Counted from the first letter of the stretch, positions 1-7,291 are shown. The stretch is 18,242 bases of DNA from an uncultured Faecalicatena sp. (GCA_902489075.1 CABTYO010000037.1:1-18242); one strand, 5' to 3'. Notes: generated by a model from the sequence alone, not told the origin. Numbers and translations: made by a program.

Positions 1-29
1 AGTGCAAAGGGGTCTGACCCTTTTGCACT
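1..29. repeat. GGGTCTGACCC hairpin element, copy 1
   Basis: Bases 1-13 pair with 17-29 around a CTG triloop: AGTGCAAA pairs with TTTGCACT, there is one G-T pair, and GGGT pairs with ACCC. The core GGGTCTGACCC (10-20) recurs at 1132-1142, on the other side of the MarR/flavodoxin operon. The hairpin base abuts the -35 box at 29-34. There is no T-run, so it is not a classical terminator. It is best read as a REP-like dispersed palindrome; the window edge may hide more of it. Confidence 0.6.
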
Positions 30-57
30 TGACAAAAACGCAACAAGTTACTATAAT
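29..57 (+). promoter_or_regulatory. Consensus sigma-A promoter of the MarR/flavodoxin operon
   Basis: The -35 box TTGACA (29-34) and -10 box TATAAT (52-57) are separated by exactly 17 bases, a full match to the vegetative consensus. Predicted transcription start is near 64, giving a leader of about 48 bases before the ATG at 112. Such a strong promoter with operator-like repeats suggests control mainly by repression. Confidence 0.85.
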
Positions 58-78
58 GAATAACAGGTAACAAGTTAC
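40..78. promoter_or_regulatory. Paired operator-like repeats for the MarR regulator
   Basis: GCAACAAGTTAC (40-51) and GTAACAAGTTAC (67-78) share the 10-base direct repeat AACAAGTTAC with a 27-base period. The second is a perfect inverted repeat (GTAAC, AA spacer, GTTAC) and the first has one arm mismatch. One copy fills the promoter spacer up to the -10 box; the other lies just past the expected start point. This is the layout of an autorepressed MarR-family gene. The sites are seen; the binding protein is inferred. Confidence 0.65.
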
Positions 79-111
79 GCTTTAAAAAACGTAAAAGGAG
101 ACTACTTAACT

Positions 112-603
112 ATGGAACTTCAACAATTAATCCAGGATTTTGCTGCAGACGAGATGTTACAGAAGAGGGGGATTTTTGCAAGTATTTTTCTGGTTCAGAA
201 TCGTCTGCAGACGGCCTGTGACAAGCTGGATGAGGAGATTACGATGAAGCAGTGGCTCCTGCTTGCTATGGCGGGGACATCGAAAGAACCGATGTCACTG
301 ACCGACCTGGGAAAGCTGATGGGATGCTCCAGGCAGAATGTAAAGAAGATTGCAGTTTCCCTGGAAAGAAAGGGATTTCTGAGGCTGGAGAGGCGGGAAG
401 GGGACAGCCGGGCAGTCTGTGTGATCCTGGACGATAAGGTGCAGCAATATTCAAAACGGGTAGGAGAAAAGCAGCAAAAGGTACTGGATCTTTTATTCCG
501 GGGACTTTCAAAAGAGGATACTGAAGGCTTGTATCAAGGGATTATGATGCTGCAGGAAAATTTGGAAAGAATCGAACAATATGTGGAGGAAGAACATGAA
601 TAA
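112..603 (+). CDS. MarR-family winged-helix transcriptional regulator
   Basis: This 163-residue protein has the MarR layout: an N-terminal dimerisation helix, a central winged helix at about 55-110 with 'SLTDLGKLMGCSRQNVKKI' as helix-turn-helix and 'LERREGDSRAV' as wing (the D-x-R of MarR wings is present), and a C-terminal dimer helix rich in Glu and Lys. Length is normal for the family. AAAGGAG about ten bases upstream supports the ATG. The 3' end overlaps the flavodoxin gene by eight bases, so the two are translationally coupled. It probably represses its own operon through the repeats at 40-78; the inducer cannot be told from sequence, though the redox-protein partner hints at oxidative or electrophile stress. 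Confidence 0.88.
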   Translation: MELQQLIQDFAADEMLQKRGIFASIFLVQNRLQTACDKLDEEITMKQWLLLAMAGTSKEPMSLTDLGKLMGCSRQNVKKIAVSLERKGFLRLERREGDSRAVCVILDDKVQQYSKRVGEKQQKVLDLLFRGLSKEDTEGLYQGIMMLQENLERIEQYVEEEHE

Positions 604-1150
604 GCAGATAGTAGTATATACCTCTGAGACCGGGTTTACGAGGAAGTATGCAGGGTGGATCGCAGAGGAGCTGGGATGTGAAGCAATGGACATGAAAGAA
701 TGGCGGAGAAGGAATCCGGCGGACTATCAGACCGTTATTTACGGAGGAGGATTCTATGCAGGGAGGATCAAAGGCTTAAAGAAGATGAAGGAGCAGATGA
801 AAAAGTATCCGGGAATCCGCTTTATTGTATTTGGTACAGGGGCGACACCGGCAGAAGAGGCGGCAATCGTGAAGAAAGCCATGGATATGAATTTCACGGA
901 AGAAGAGCGTAAGAAGATCCCCGCATTCTATTTCCAGTCAGGATTAAACTATGAGAAGATGAGTCTAAAGTATCGGCTGATGATGAAGGGCTTTGTATCC
1001 ATGCTAAGGAAGAAGGCAGATCCGTCAGAAGAGGATAAAGTCATGATGAAGATGGTGGCACATTCATATGACTGCTGCAACAGGGACAACATCCGTGAAT
1101 TGATAAACAATTCTGAAAATGGCGGACAAAAGGGTCTGACCCCTATGTAA
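596..1150 (+). CDS. Flavodoxin-domain protein
   Basis: The protein has 184 residues if started at the ATG at 596, which has GGAGGA at 585-590; an in-frame ATG at 581 lies upstream of that site and is less likely. The N-terminus 'VVYTSETGFTRKYAGWIAEEL' carries the Thr/Ser-rich phosphate loop that binds FMN, followed by 'VIYGGGFYAGRIKG' and 'FIVFGTGATP', matching the menaquinone-dependent protoporphyrinogen oxidase-like flavodoxin family (Flavodoxin_5 type). It is expected to be a cytosolic FMN electron carrier or oxidoreductase; the partner is unknown. It overlaps the MarR gene. The last residues (KGLTPM) and the stop codon lie within the second GGGTCTGACCCC element, so the original C-terminus may have been altered by that insertion. 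Confidence 0.85.
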   Translation: MNKQIVVYTSETGFTRKYAGWIAEELGCEAMDMKEWRRRNPADYQTVIYGGGFYAGRIKGLKKMKEQMKKYPGIRFIVFGTGATPAEEAAIVKKAMDMNFTEEERKKIPAFYFQSGLNYEKMSLKYRLMMKGFVSMLRKKADPSEEDKVMMKMVAHSYDCCNRDNIRELINNSENGGQKGLTPM

Positions 1151-1163
1151 AAGGACCAGACCC
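1132..1163. repeat. GGGTCTGACCC hairpin element, copy 2
   Basis: GGGTCTG (1132-1138) pairs with CAGACCC (1157-1163) around an 18-base loop containing the flavodoxin stop codon TAA (1148-1150). The core GGGTCTGACCC matches the element at 10-20. It fills the gap between convergent genes (flavodoxin and pyrI) and may serve as an mRNA 3' end hairpin, though no T-run follows. Confidence 0.6.
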
Positions 1164-1177
1164 CCTGTCTTTCATTT

Positions 1178-1618
1178 CTACTGATTCTCTGTATACTTCT
1201 CTTCGCAGTATTTGCAGCGGTAGATCTGCCTCTCCTCATCGGTCAGGACGAATACGTGATCCAGGCCCTGTTCGATGGAGGTGATGCAGCGTGGGTTTTT
1301 GCAGCGGATGACATTTCTGATTTCTTTTGGAAGTGTCAGCCGTTTTTTGTCTACGATTTCTTCATTCTGTACGATATTGACCGTGATGTTGTGGTCGATA
1401 AATCCCAGAATATCCAGATCCATGAAGTCGATCGGACATTCGATCTTCATGATGTCTTTCTTGCCCATCTTGTTGCTTCTTGCATTCTTGATGATTGCCA
1501 CACAGCAGTCTAATTTGTCAAGATGCAGATATTTATAGATTTCCATACTTTTGCCGGCTTCGATATGGTCCAGTACGAACCCTTCGGAGATACGGCCAAC
1601 GTTCAATGTAGTCTTCAC
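1178..1618 (-). CDS. pyrI: Aspartate carbamoyltransferase regulatory chain
   Basis: This 146-residue PyrI has the family's normal length. It has an N-terminal nucleotide-binding domain (about 1-95, 'LDCCVAIIKNARSNKMGKKDIMKIE') and a C-terminal zinc domain with four cysteines C106, C111, C135 and C138 (CKNPRC ... CKYC) that hold the catalytic-regulatory interface. PyrI makes the ATCase holoenzyme sensitive to CTP and ATP at the first committed step of pyrimidine synthesis. The start is a GTG at 1618 with AGAAGG about nine bases upstream, in the 33-base gap after pyrB, so it is co-transcribed with pyrB. Confidence 0.96.
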   Translation of the reverse strand: MKTTLNVGRISEGFVLDHIEAGKSMEIYKYLHLDKLDCCVAIIKNARSNKMGKKDIMKIECPIDFMDLDILGFIDHNITVNIVQNEEIVDKKRLTLPKEIRNVIRCKNPRCITSIEQGLDHVFVLTDEERQIYRCKYCEEKYTENQ

Positions 1619-1651
1619 GATAGTGTACCTTCTTTCTTTTAATCTGTGCCA

Positions 1652-2572
1652 TTAATCCACATGGATGTCAAGCAGTGTGAGGATGAGTGCCATACGGACA
1701 TATACGCCGTACTGCATCTGGCGGAAATATGCTGCTCTCGGGTCATCATCGACTTCAACGGCGATCTCGTTTACCCTTGGCAGTGGATGGAGCACGTACA
1801 TATCCTCAGGAGCCAGTTTCATCTTCTTCTTATCTAATATGTAGAAATCTTTCATACGGACATAATCTTCTTCATTGAAGAAACGTTCCTTCTGGACACG
1901 TGTCATGTACAGAATGTCCAGATTCGGAAGTGCGTCATCCAGTCGGACAACTTCTTCATATGGTATATTCTGCTTGTCCAGTACATCGTGGCGCATATAA
2001 TCAGGAAGTCTTAATTCCTCCGGTGAGATCAGGACAAATTTGATTCCTTCATAGCGTACCAGTGCGTGGATCAGAGAGTGGACGGTGCGTCCGAACTTCA
2101 AGTCACCGCACAGACCGATGGTCATATTATTGAGACGTCCCTTTACATTTAAAATAGTCAGAAGGTCAGTCAGTGTCTGCGTCGGGTGCTGATGACCGCC
2201 GTCACCTGCGTTGATCACAGGGATGGAAGAGTGCTGGCATGCTACCATCGGAGCACCTTCTTTAGGATGGCGCATCGCACAGATGTCTGCATAACAGGAA
2301 ATCGTGCGGATGGTATCAGAAACGCTCTCGCCTTTTGCAGCAGAGCTGGAATCAGCGGAAGAGAATCCCATAATACTTCCACCCAGGTTCAGCATGGCAG
2401 CCTCGTGGCTCAGCCTTGTCCTGGTACTTGGCTCATAGAATAAAGTTGCAAGTTTCTTTCCGTCACAGGCATGGGCATATTTGTCAGGATGCGCCTCAAT
2501 ATCCTGTGCAAGATTTAAAAGTTCGTCAAGTTCCTCTACGGAGAAATCCAGAGGACTCATTAAATGTCTCAT
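1652..2572 (-). CDS. pyrB: Aspartate carbamoyltransferase catalytic chain
   Basis: This 306-residue cytosolic enzyme joins carbamoyl phosphate and L-aspartate to give N-carbamoyl-aspartate. The carbamoyl-phosphate loop 'FYEPSTRTR' (STRTR at 49-53), 'GDGGHQHPTQTLTDL' and 'LHPLPRV' are all present, so the active site looks intact. A reading frame runs from a TTG at 2587, but that stretch contains the AGGAGG (2579-2584) lying six bases before the ATG at 2572, so 2572 is the start. The gene sits between a nitroreductase gene 39 bases upstream and pyrI downstream. No PyrR-type attenuator was recognised; a short perfect hairpin precedes the ribosome binding site. Confidence 0.97.
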   Translation of the reverse strand: MRHLMSPLDFSVEELDELLNLAQDIEAHPDKYAHACDGKKLATLFYEPSTRTRLSHEAAMLNLGGSIMGFSSADSSSAAKGESVSDTIRTISCYADICAMRHPKEGAPMVACQHSSIPVINAGDGGHQHPTQTLTDLLTILNVKGRLNNMTIGLCGDLKFGRTVHSLIHALVRYEGIKFVLISPEELRLPDYMRHDVLDKQNIPYEEVVRLDDALPNLDILYMTRVQKERFFNEEDYVRMKDFYILDKKKMKLAPEDMYVLHPLPRVNEIAVEVDDDPRAAYFRQMQYGVYVRMALILTLLDIHVD

Positions 2573-2586
2573 AAACAACCTCCTCA

Positions 2587-2605
2587 ATATGCCCTCAGGG
2601 CATAT
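2587..2605 (-). promoter_or_regulatory. Intercistronic hairpin just upstream of pyrB
   Basis: Forward strand ATATGCCC-TCA-GGGCATAT is a perfect 8-bp stem with a three-base loop. It lies after the nitroreductase stop and ends two bases before the AGGAGG of pyrB. No T-run follows, so it is not a normal terminator. It could be an mRNA processing or stability element or modulate pyrB translation; function is inferred only. Confidence 0.5.
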
Positions 2606-2611
2606 CTAATC

Positions 2612-3148
2612 TTATCTGTATTCGAGTAATTCTTCGACGGGTTTCCGCTTTGGTGCTTCCGGATCAATGTCAGGGTACCCCACGGCAATCAATGCGGCGA
2701 GCTCCCGGTCTTCCGGCAGATCCAAAAGTCCGGTGATTCCCTCTTCGTCAAAAATCCCCATGATTACCGTACCAAGTCCGTGTTCTTTTGCTGCAAGACA
2801 GAAGGTCTGGCATGCGACCCCAACATCAAACATCTGCCATCTGTCTTCTTTCCTGGTAGTATAGGAGCCATCGCGCTCGAACCCGCACCGCCCCTTTATA
2901 AAAGTGACAGCGATCAGCATTGGTGCCTGACGGACAATAGTGGAATTGTTATTGCGGGTGAATTCATCAGCAATCTTTCCAAGAAGGGAAGAATCTTCGA
3001 TTGCGATATATCGGGTAATCTGAGTGTTTTTCCAGGAAGGGGAAAAGGATGCTGCGTCAACAATTGAATCAATCATTGAATGTTCGATCTTATCCGGCTT
3101 AAATTTGCGGATGCTTCTTCGAGTTTTGATGCAGTCAATAACGTTCAT
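2612..3148 (-). CDS. Nitroreductase-family FMN-dependent oxidoreductase
   Basis: With the ATG at 3148 (GGGAGG seven bases upstream) this is a 178-residue protein; an upstream in-frame start at 3181 is unlikely because the ribosome binding site lies inside it. The N-terminus 'IKTRRSIRKFKPDKI' is the FMN-binding signature of nitroreductases, followed by 'AASFSPSWKNTQ', a central 'DVGVACQTFCLAAKEHGLGTVIMG' and a C-terminal 'ALIAVGYPD', all family hallmarks. These are homodimeric NAD(P)H flavoenzymes that reduce quinones, nitro compounds or flavins; the substrate here is unknown. It leads the transcription unit that continues into pyrB and pyrI, an unusual partner for pyrimidine genes. Confidence 0.9.
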   Translation of the reverse strand: MNVIDCIKTRRSIRKFKPDKIEHSMIDSIVDAASFSPSWKNTQITRYIAIEDSSLLGKIADEFTRNNNSTIVRQAPMLIAVTFIKGRCGFERDGSYTTRKEDRWQMFDVGVACQTFCLAAKEHGLGTVIMGIFDEEGITGLLDLPEDRELAALIAVGYPDIDPEAPKRKPVEELLEYR

Positions 3149-3183
3149 ATGTTTACCTCCCAATCTGAAATTCTCTTCCACTA

Positions 3184-3212
3184 ATCATATACTAAAACGG
3201 TGTGATTTTCAA
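3184..3212 (-). promoter_or_regulatory. Promoter of the nitroreductase-pyrBI unit
   Basis: On the minus strand TTGAAA (3207-3212) and TATGAT (3184-3189) are separated by 17 bases. The predicted start near 3177 gives a leader of about 29 bases before the nitroreductase ATG. No other good promoter was seen between this point and pyrB. Confidence 0.7.
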
Positions 3213-3242
3213 CTGAAATTTTGGGAGAATAGTGATCTTATT

Positions 3243-3620
3243 TTACCGCAGTATTTTCTCGAAGAGCAGTCCGGCCCCAAACCAGAGAGGGGCATAGTCG
3301 AATCGTATGACTCCTTTCAGATTATACTTGGATTTGCTGTAATCCCAGGGGCAGGCATGATGTTTTTTCAGAAAACTTCCGGACAGAAATTCTCCCAGAA
3401 AAATACAGCAGGTATAGACGCTGCCCCTCAAAAATGTGTTTTTCCCTTTTAAAAGCCTGCAGATGGGAGTTAAAAGGCATGCCGCTCCATAGATCGGGAA
3501 CATCCAGATGGAGGTACGCCCGACCAGAGTAAATTCTTTTTTCTTAAAGGAATGCAGGGCTGTAAAAATGATCTCCATGCACCAGCCCAGAGTGCCACAG
3601 ATAATAAATTTATTCTTCAT
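3243..3620 (-). CDS. CmpB-like putative ABC-transporter family membrane protein
   Basis: This 125-residue integral membrane protein has about four hydrophobic segments (about 4-21, 38-57, 66-81 and 107-124). Motifs 'GWCMEIIFTAL', 'FPIYGAAC', 'CPWDYSKSKYNLKGVIRF' and the terminal 'PLWFGAGLLFEKI' match the family annotated as putative ABC-transporter type IV (CmpB-like, PF06541), where W-x-E and WDYS..NL.G.I are characteristic. That family has no proven transport role to my knowledge. It is at the short end for the group but appears complete. No convincing ribosome binding site was found before the ATG. It is not part of the nitroreductase unit, which has its own promoter. Confidence 0.75.
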   Translation of the reverse strand: MKNKFIICGTLGWCMEIIFTALHSFKKKEFTLVGRTSIWMFPIYGAACLLTPICRLLKGKNTFLRGSVYTCCIFLGEFLSGSFLKKHHACPWDYSKSKYNLKGVIRFDYAPLWFGAGLLFEKILR

Positions 3621-3681
3621 ATAGAAGAGTATGTTTCAGAAGCGCAGATTTTATACGTGGATATGACTGGAAAAAAAGATA

Positions 3682-3710
3682 TTGGATTCTCCACACAAAT
3701 GTATTATAAT
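3682..3710 (+). promoter_or_regulatory. Promoter upstream of pheA
   Basis: TTGGAT (3682-3687) and TATAAT (3705-3710) have 17-base spacing. The predicted start near 3717 leaves a leader of about 26 bases, too short for a T-box or a leader-peptide attenuator, so pheA regulation is probably by enzyme feedback or an upstream repressor. Confidence 0.7.
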
Positions 3711-3742
3711 ATTTCTTATGTTTGTGCAAAGGAGAAATAAAA

Positions 3743-4873
3743 ATGGCTACATTGGAAGAACTGAGATTACAGTTGGATGAGATTGATGATCAGCTTGTGA
3801 AGCTGTATGAGAACAGGATGCAGGTGTGTAAAGAGGTCGGTGAGTTTAAGGTGAACTCTGGCAGGAAGGTATTCGACAAGCAGAGGGAACGGGAGAAGCT
3901 GGCGGCTGTCTCAGCAAAGGTATCCGGAGAGTTTAACAAGAAGGGAATCCAGGAACTGTATGAACAGCTTATGTCCATGAGCCGGAAGCTGCAGTACCAG
4001 CTGCTCGTGGAGGCAGGGGCTTTGGGCAGGCTTCCGTTTATTGAAGTGAAGTCGCTGAATAAGGAGAAGGCCCGTGTCGTGTTCCAGGGTGTAGAAGGGG
4101 CTTACGGACAGGCAGCCATGCAGCATTATTTCGGAGAGAACTGCAACAGTTTCCATGTGCGCACCTTCCGGGATGCGATGGAGGCAATCGAGGAGGGCTC
4201 TGCAGATTATGCGGTTCTTCCGATCGAGAATTCCTCTGCAGGTGCCGTCAATGAGATGTATGACCTGCTCGTGGAATTTGAAAATTATATCGTAGCGGAG
4301 ACGATCATTCCGATTACACATACACTTTCCGGACTTCCGGGAACGAAGCTTACTGAGATCCAGAGAGTCTATTCCAAGGCAGAAGCCCTGATGCAGACCT
4401 CACGTTTTCTGGACGAGCACAGCAGCTGGCAGCAGATCAGCGTGGTGAACACGGCGATTGCTGCGAAGAAGATCCTGGAGGACCAGGATAAGACACAGGC
4501 GGCAGTATGCAGCGCTTATGCAGCGAAAGTCCATGGACTGTCCGTACTTAAGGATGAGATCAATGACGAGCCGAATAACTCCACAAGATTTATCGTGGTG
4601 ACGAACCAGAAGATTTTTCTTGAGGATGCTTCCAAGATCAGTATCTGCTTCGAGGTACCCCATGAGAGCGGTTCGCTCTACCGGATTCTGTCACATTTTA
4701 TCTATAATGACCTGAATATGACAAAGATCGAATCACGTCCGATGGAAGGCAGAAACTGGGAATACCGTTTCTTCGTGGACTTTGAGGGGAACATGGCGGA
4801 TGCGGCTGTGAAGAATGCAATCCGCGGACTGAGAGAAGAAGCAAGAAACTTAAAGATATTAGGAAATTATTAG
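3743..4873 (+). CDS. pheA: Bifunctional chorismate mutase / prephenate dehydratase (P-protein)
   Basis: This 376-residue enzyme makes phenylpyruvate from chorismate. It has an AroQ-type chorismate mutase domain (about 1-90: 'LRLQLDEIDDQLVKLYENRMQVCKEV', 'DKQREREKL'), a prephenate dehydratase domain (about 110-290: 'VVFQGVEGAYGQAAM', 'YAVLPIENSSAGAV', T281-R282-F283) and an ACT regulatory domain (about 297-376: 'SGSLYRILSHF', 'KIESRP'). The ACT motifs for phenylalanine binding are kept, with GSLY in the GALV position, so feedback inhibition is expected. The ATG at 3743 follows AAAGGAG; a frame open from 3722 lacks such a site. It is followed 42 bases later by an AAA+ ATPase gene on the same strand. 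Confidence 0.97.
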   Translation: MATLEELRLQLDEIDDQLVKLYENRMQVCKEVGEFKVNSGRKVFDKQREREKLAAVSAKVSGEFNKKGIQELYEQLMSMSRKLQYQLLVEAGALGRLPFIEVKSLNKEKARVVFQGVEGAYGQAAMQHYFGENCNSFHVRTFRDAMEAIEEGSADYAVLPIENSSAGAVNEMYDLLVEFENYIVAETIIPITHTLSGLPGTKLTEIQRVYSKAEALMQTSRFLDEHSSWQQISVVNTAIAAKKILEDQDKTQAAVCSAYAAKVHGLSVLKDEINDEPNNSTRFIVVTNQKIFLEDASKISICFEVPHESGSLYRILSHFIYNDLNMTKIESRPMEGRNWEYRFFVDFEGNMADAAVKNAIRGLREEARNLKILGNY

Positions 4874-4915
4874 TAAAAATTATTAGCAGGAAATTATCAA
4901 AAAAGAGGGATCAAG

Positions 4916-6211
4916 ATGCGTACGAATGAATTAATGCTCTACAAAAATATGGAATACGGGGAACTTCTCCTGGATATGACATTTTTGATGGAGAACTATG
5001 ATAACGAATATTATAACAGGGAAGATTTGAGAAGTCTGGTATTCGAGTGTGTGAATTCACTGCTGGAATTATCAACGAGCCATGGCTTTGAGGGAAATCT
5101 GTGGCACACTTACCTGACTTTTCTTCTGGCAAGCGATGAGAATGCCTACAGTACCTCCTGTGAGATCGTAGGACCTGTGGAGGGGAGCATCAATGAGATC
5201 GCACTTCATGACTTTGCCGTGTTTAAGGAACTGTTCGATTATGATTTCAGCGGCCTTATGAAAGAACTGGATGTGGAAAGCTTTTCTGTTCTGATGGATT
5301 ATAAGAATGTCAATGAGGGCAGCAAGGTCTTTAATAAGAGAATCCGGGACCGGATCTGCGGGCTTGCCAGGGCACTTGGCGGGGCAGTGGATGTGGAGTC
5401 CTTCAAAGAGATTCTGACGCAGTTCTACAAGGAATTCGGCGTGGGCAAACTGGGGCTTCACAAGGCATTCCGTGTGGAACATCCGGAAGGAGATGGCGTC
5501 CAGATCGTTCCGATTACCAATATCGCGCATGTGCATCTGGATGATCTGGTCGGCTATGAGATCGCAAAGAAGAAGCTGATCGACAATACACGTGCCTTTG
5601 TGGAGGGAAGAAGGGCGAATAACTGCCTTCTTTTCGGCGATGCCGGGACAGGCAAGTCTTCCTCAATCAAGGCAATCCTGAATCAGTATTATGACCAGGG
5701 GCTGCGTATGATCGAGGTCTACAAGCACCAGTTCCAGGACCTGAATGATGTGATCGCGCAGATCAAGAACCGGAACTACAAGTTTATCATTTACATGGAC
5801 GATTTGTCTTTCGAGGAATTCGAGATTGAGTATAAGTACTTAAAGGCTGTGATCGAGGGCGGTCTGGAAAAGAAGCCGAAGAACGTGCTGATTTATGCAA
5901 CCTCCAACCGCCGTCATCTGGTGCGCGAGACCTTTAAGGACAAGGCAGACCGGGATGAAGAATTACATACAAATGATACCGTGCAGGAGAAGCTGTCACT
6001 GGTAGCGAGGTTCGGTGTGACGATTTATTTCGGTTCTCCAAGCAAGAAAGAATTCCAGCAGATCGTAAGAGAGCTGGCAAAACAGAATCAGATCGACATG
6101 CCGGAAGAAGAGCTTCTGCTGGAAGCAAATAAATGGGAACTGACTCACGGCGGGCTTTCCGGGCGTACTGCACAGCAGTTTATCGATTATCTGCTTGGCT
6201 GCGGCGAATAG
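4916..6211 (+). CDS. DUF815-type AAA+ ATPase
   Basis: This 431-residue cytosolic protein has an N-terminal region of about 195 residues without recognised motifs and a C-terminal P-loop ATPase domain. The Walker A is GDAGTGKS at 241-248 and the Walker B 'FIIYMDDLSFEEFE' has D295 and D296; 'LIYATSNRRHLV' looks like sensor 1 and 'GLSGRTAQQFIDYL' the sensor 2 region. 'LDDLVGYEIAKKKLIDNT' precedes Walker A as in the DUF815 family, which is widespread in bacteria and uncharacterised; the fold resembles DnaA/DnaC-like loaders. Start ATG has AGAGGGA upstream. It lies between pheA and a lipoprotein gene and may share the pheA transcript, with no terminator seen in the 42-base gap. Confidence 0.88.
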   Translation: MRTNELMLYKNMEYGELLLDMTFLMENYDNEYYNREDLRSLVFECVNSLLELSTSHGFEGNLWHTYLTFLLASDENAYSTSCEIVGPVEGSINEIALHDFAVFKELFDYDFSGLMKELDVESFSVLMDYKNVNEGSKVFNKRIRDRICGLARALGGAVDVESFKEILTQFYKEFGVGKLGLHKAFRVEHPEGDGVQIVPITNIAHVHLDDLVGYEIAKKKLIDNTRAFVEGRRANNCLLFGDAGTGKSSSIKAILNQYYDQGLRMIEVYKHQFQDLNDVIAQIKNRNYKFIIYMDDLSFEEFEIEYKYLKAVIEGGLEKKPKNVLIYATSNRRHLVRETFKDKADRDEELHTNDTVQEKLSLVARFGVTIYFGSPSKKEFQQIVRELAKQNQIDMPEEELLLEANKWELTHGGLSGRTAQQFIDYLLGCGE

Positions 6212-6261
6212 GGGAGTGTCTGTTTCAGATATTTTCCAATAAAAATAAAGAAGGTTAATTC

Positions 6262-7188
6262 ATGAGTAAAAATGTAAAAAAGGTGTTAAGTGTCATTGTG
6301 ACAGCGATATTCTGTATGCTTCTGTCTGTTGGATGCAGCACGAAAATGACGCCAAAAAAGTTGATGCTGGCAGTTTCTGAGAATCTTGCCAAGGCAAAGT
6401 CTGTGACCAATACGATGCGTATGGATATTGAACTGGAGACCGTACTGGACACGATGAAGGTTTCCATGAAAATGGATATGGAAAGTACAGTTAAGCCAAA
6501 GGCCGGGCATGCATCCGGGTCGGCAGAGGTGAATTTCAGCGGAACAAAGCTTGCCAGTGATATTGAGATTTACCAGGTGAATGAGGGCAAGGAGGCAGTG
6601 ACTTACAGCCGCATGTATGATAAATGGAGCAGAGAAGCCGCAGCTCAGGCAAAGACGAGTACTTTTGACGGCAATCTCTTCCAGGAGGCAGGAGATTCCA
6701 TCGAGTCTTTCAGGATCGCAAAGCAGAATGTGGAGATCCGTGAAAAAGAATGCTATCAGATGTATGGGGATATTACCGGTAAAGAGCTGTTAGGCTTCAT
6801 GGGTCTGGATATGATGGGGGCATTCGGTCTGATTCAGATACCGGATGAAAAGGCTATCGCCAGCCTGCAGGTACCAGTCACGATTGAGGTTTATAAAGAA
6901 GAACTGCTCCCGGCAAGGGTGATCGTGGATATGACAGATGTGATGAATGACTTATATGACAAATACGATACGAGCACCAATGTCAATGATTTTACAATCG
7001 AACTTGCGTATACGGGATTTGATGATGTAAAAGAGATCCAGGTGCCCCAGGAAGTAAAAGATGCGGCACAGGAACCGGCTGCCCAGGGAGACCCGGCACA
7101 GGGAGTGACAGACCAGGGCCAGAATGAAACTGGAGACGGAATGACGGACCAGGGCCAGACCGGAACCGGAGACGGGCAGACAGATTAG
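6262..7188 (+). CDS. Predicted lipoprotein (DUF6612-like)
   Basis: This 308-residue protein starts with a lipoprotein signal peptide: KNVKK, a hydrophobic run at about 8-22 and the lipobox LSVGC with the acylated Cys at 25. It is therefore expected on the outer face of the membrane. 'TPKKLMLAVSENLAKAKSVTNTMRMDIELE' and the later 'DKWSREAA' resemble DUF6612-type lipoproteins (LolA/LppX-like fold); the assignment is from memory and moderate. The last 35 residues are a low-complexity tail with repeated 'TDQGQ' and 'TGDG' units. GAAGG lies upstream of the ATG. It follows the DUF815 gene by 50 bases and ends at a strong terminator. Confidence 0.75.
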   Translation: MSKNVKKVLSVIVTAIFCMLLSVGCSTKMTPKKLMLAVSENLAKAKSVTNTMRMDIELETVLDTMKVSMKMDMESTVKPKAGHASGSAEVNFSGTKLASDIEIYQVNEGKEAVTYSRMYDKWSREAAAQAKTSTFDGNLFQEAGDSIESFRIAKQNVEIREKECYQMYGDITGKELLGFMGLDMMGAFGLIQIPDEKAIASLQVPVTIEVYKEELLPARVIVDMTDVMNDLYDKYDTSTNVNDFTIELAYTGFDDVKEIQVPQEVKDAAQEPAAQGDPAQGVTDQGQNETGDGMTDQGQTGTGDGQTD

Positions 7189-7227
7189 ACAGAATTGCAG
7201 GATCAGACAAAACAGCAGGATAGAAAT

Positions 7228-7291
7228 AAAAAACATCTCTACGGGAATCAGGGTGGAACGTTACCCCGGATTCCTGCGGAGATGTTTTTTT
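7228..7291. terminator. Bidirectional terminator between the lipoprotein gene and rqcH
   Basis: AAAAAACATCTC (7228-7239) pairs perfectly with GAGATGTTTTTT (7279-7290), GGAATC (7244-7249) with GATTCC (7269-7274), and GGGT (7251-7254) with ACCC (7263-7266). T-runs flank the stem on both strands, so it can end both the plus-strand lipoprotein transcript and the minus-strand rqcH transcript. Confidence 0.88.

Noticed and set aside
2573..2587. TTG start for pyrB five codons upstream
   Set aside because: The extension itself contains the AGGAGG that serves the ATG at 2572.
3024..3452. Plus-strand open frame of 142 codons across the nitroreductase start and membrane gene
   Set aside because: Overlaps the antisense of two better supported genes and their promoter.
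3711..3742. T-box or leader-peptide attenuator before pheA
   Set aside because: The predicted leader is only about 26 bases, too short for either.
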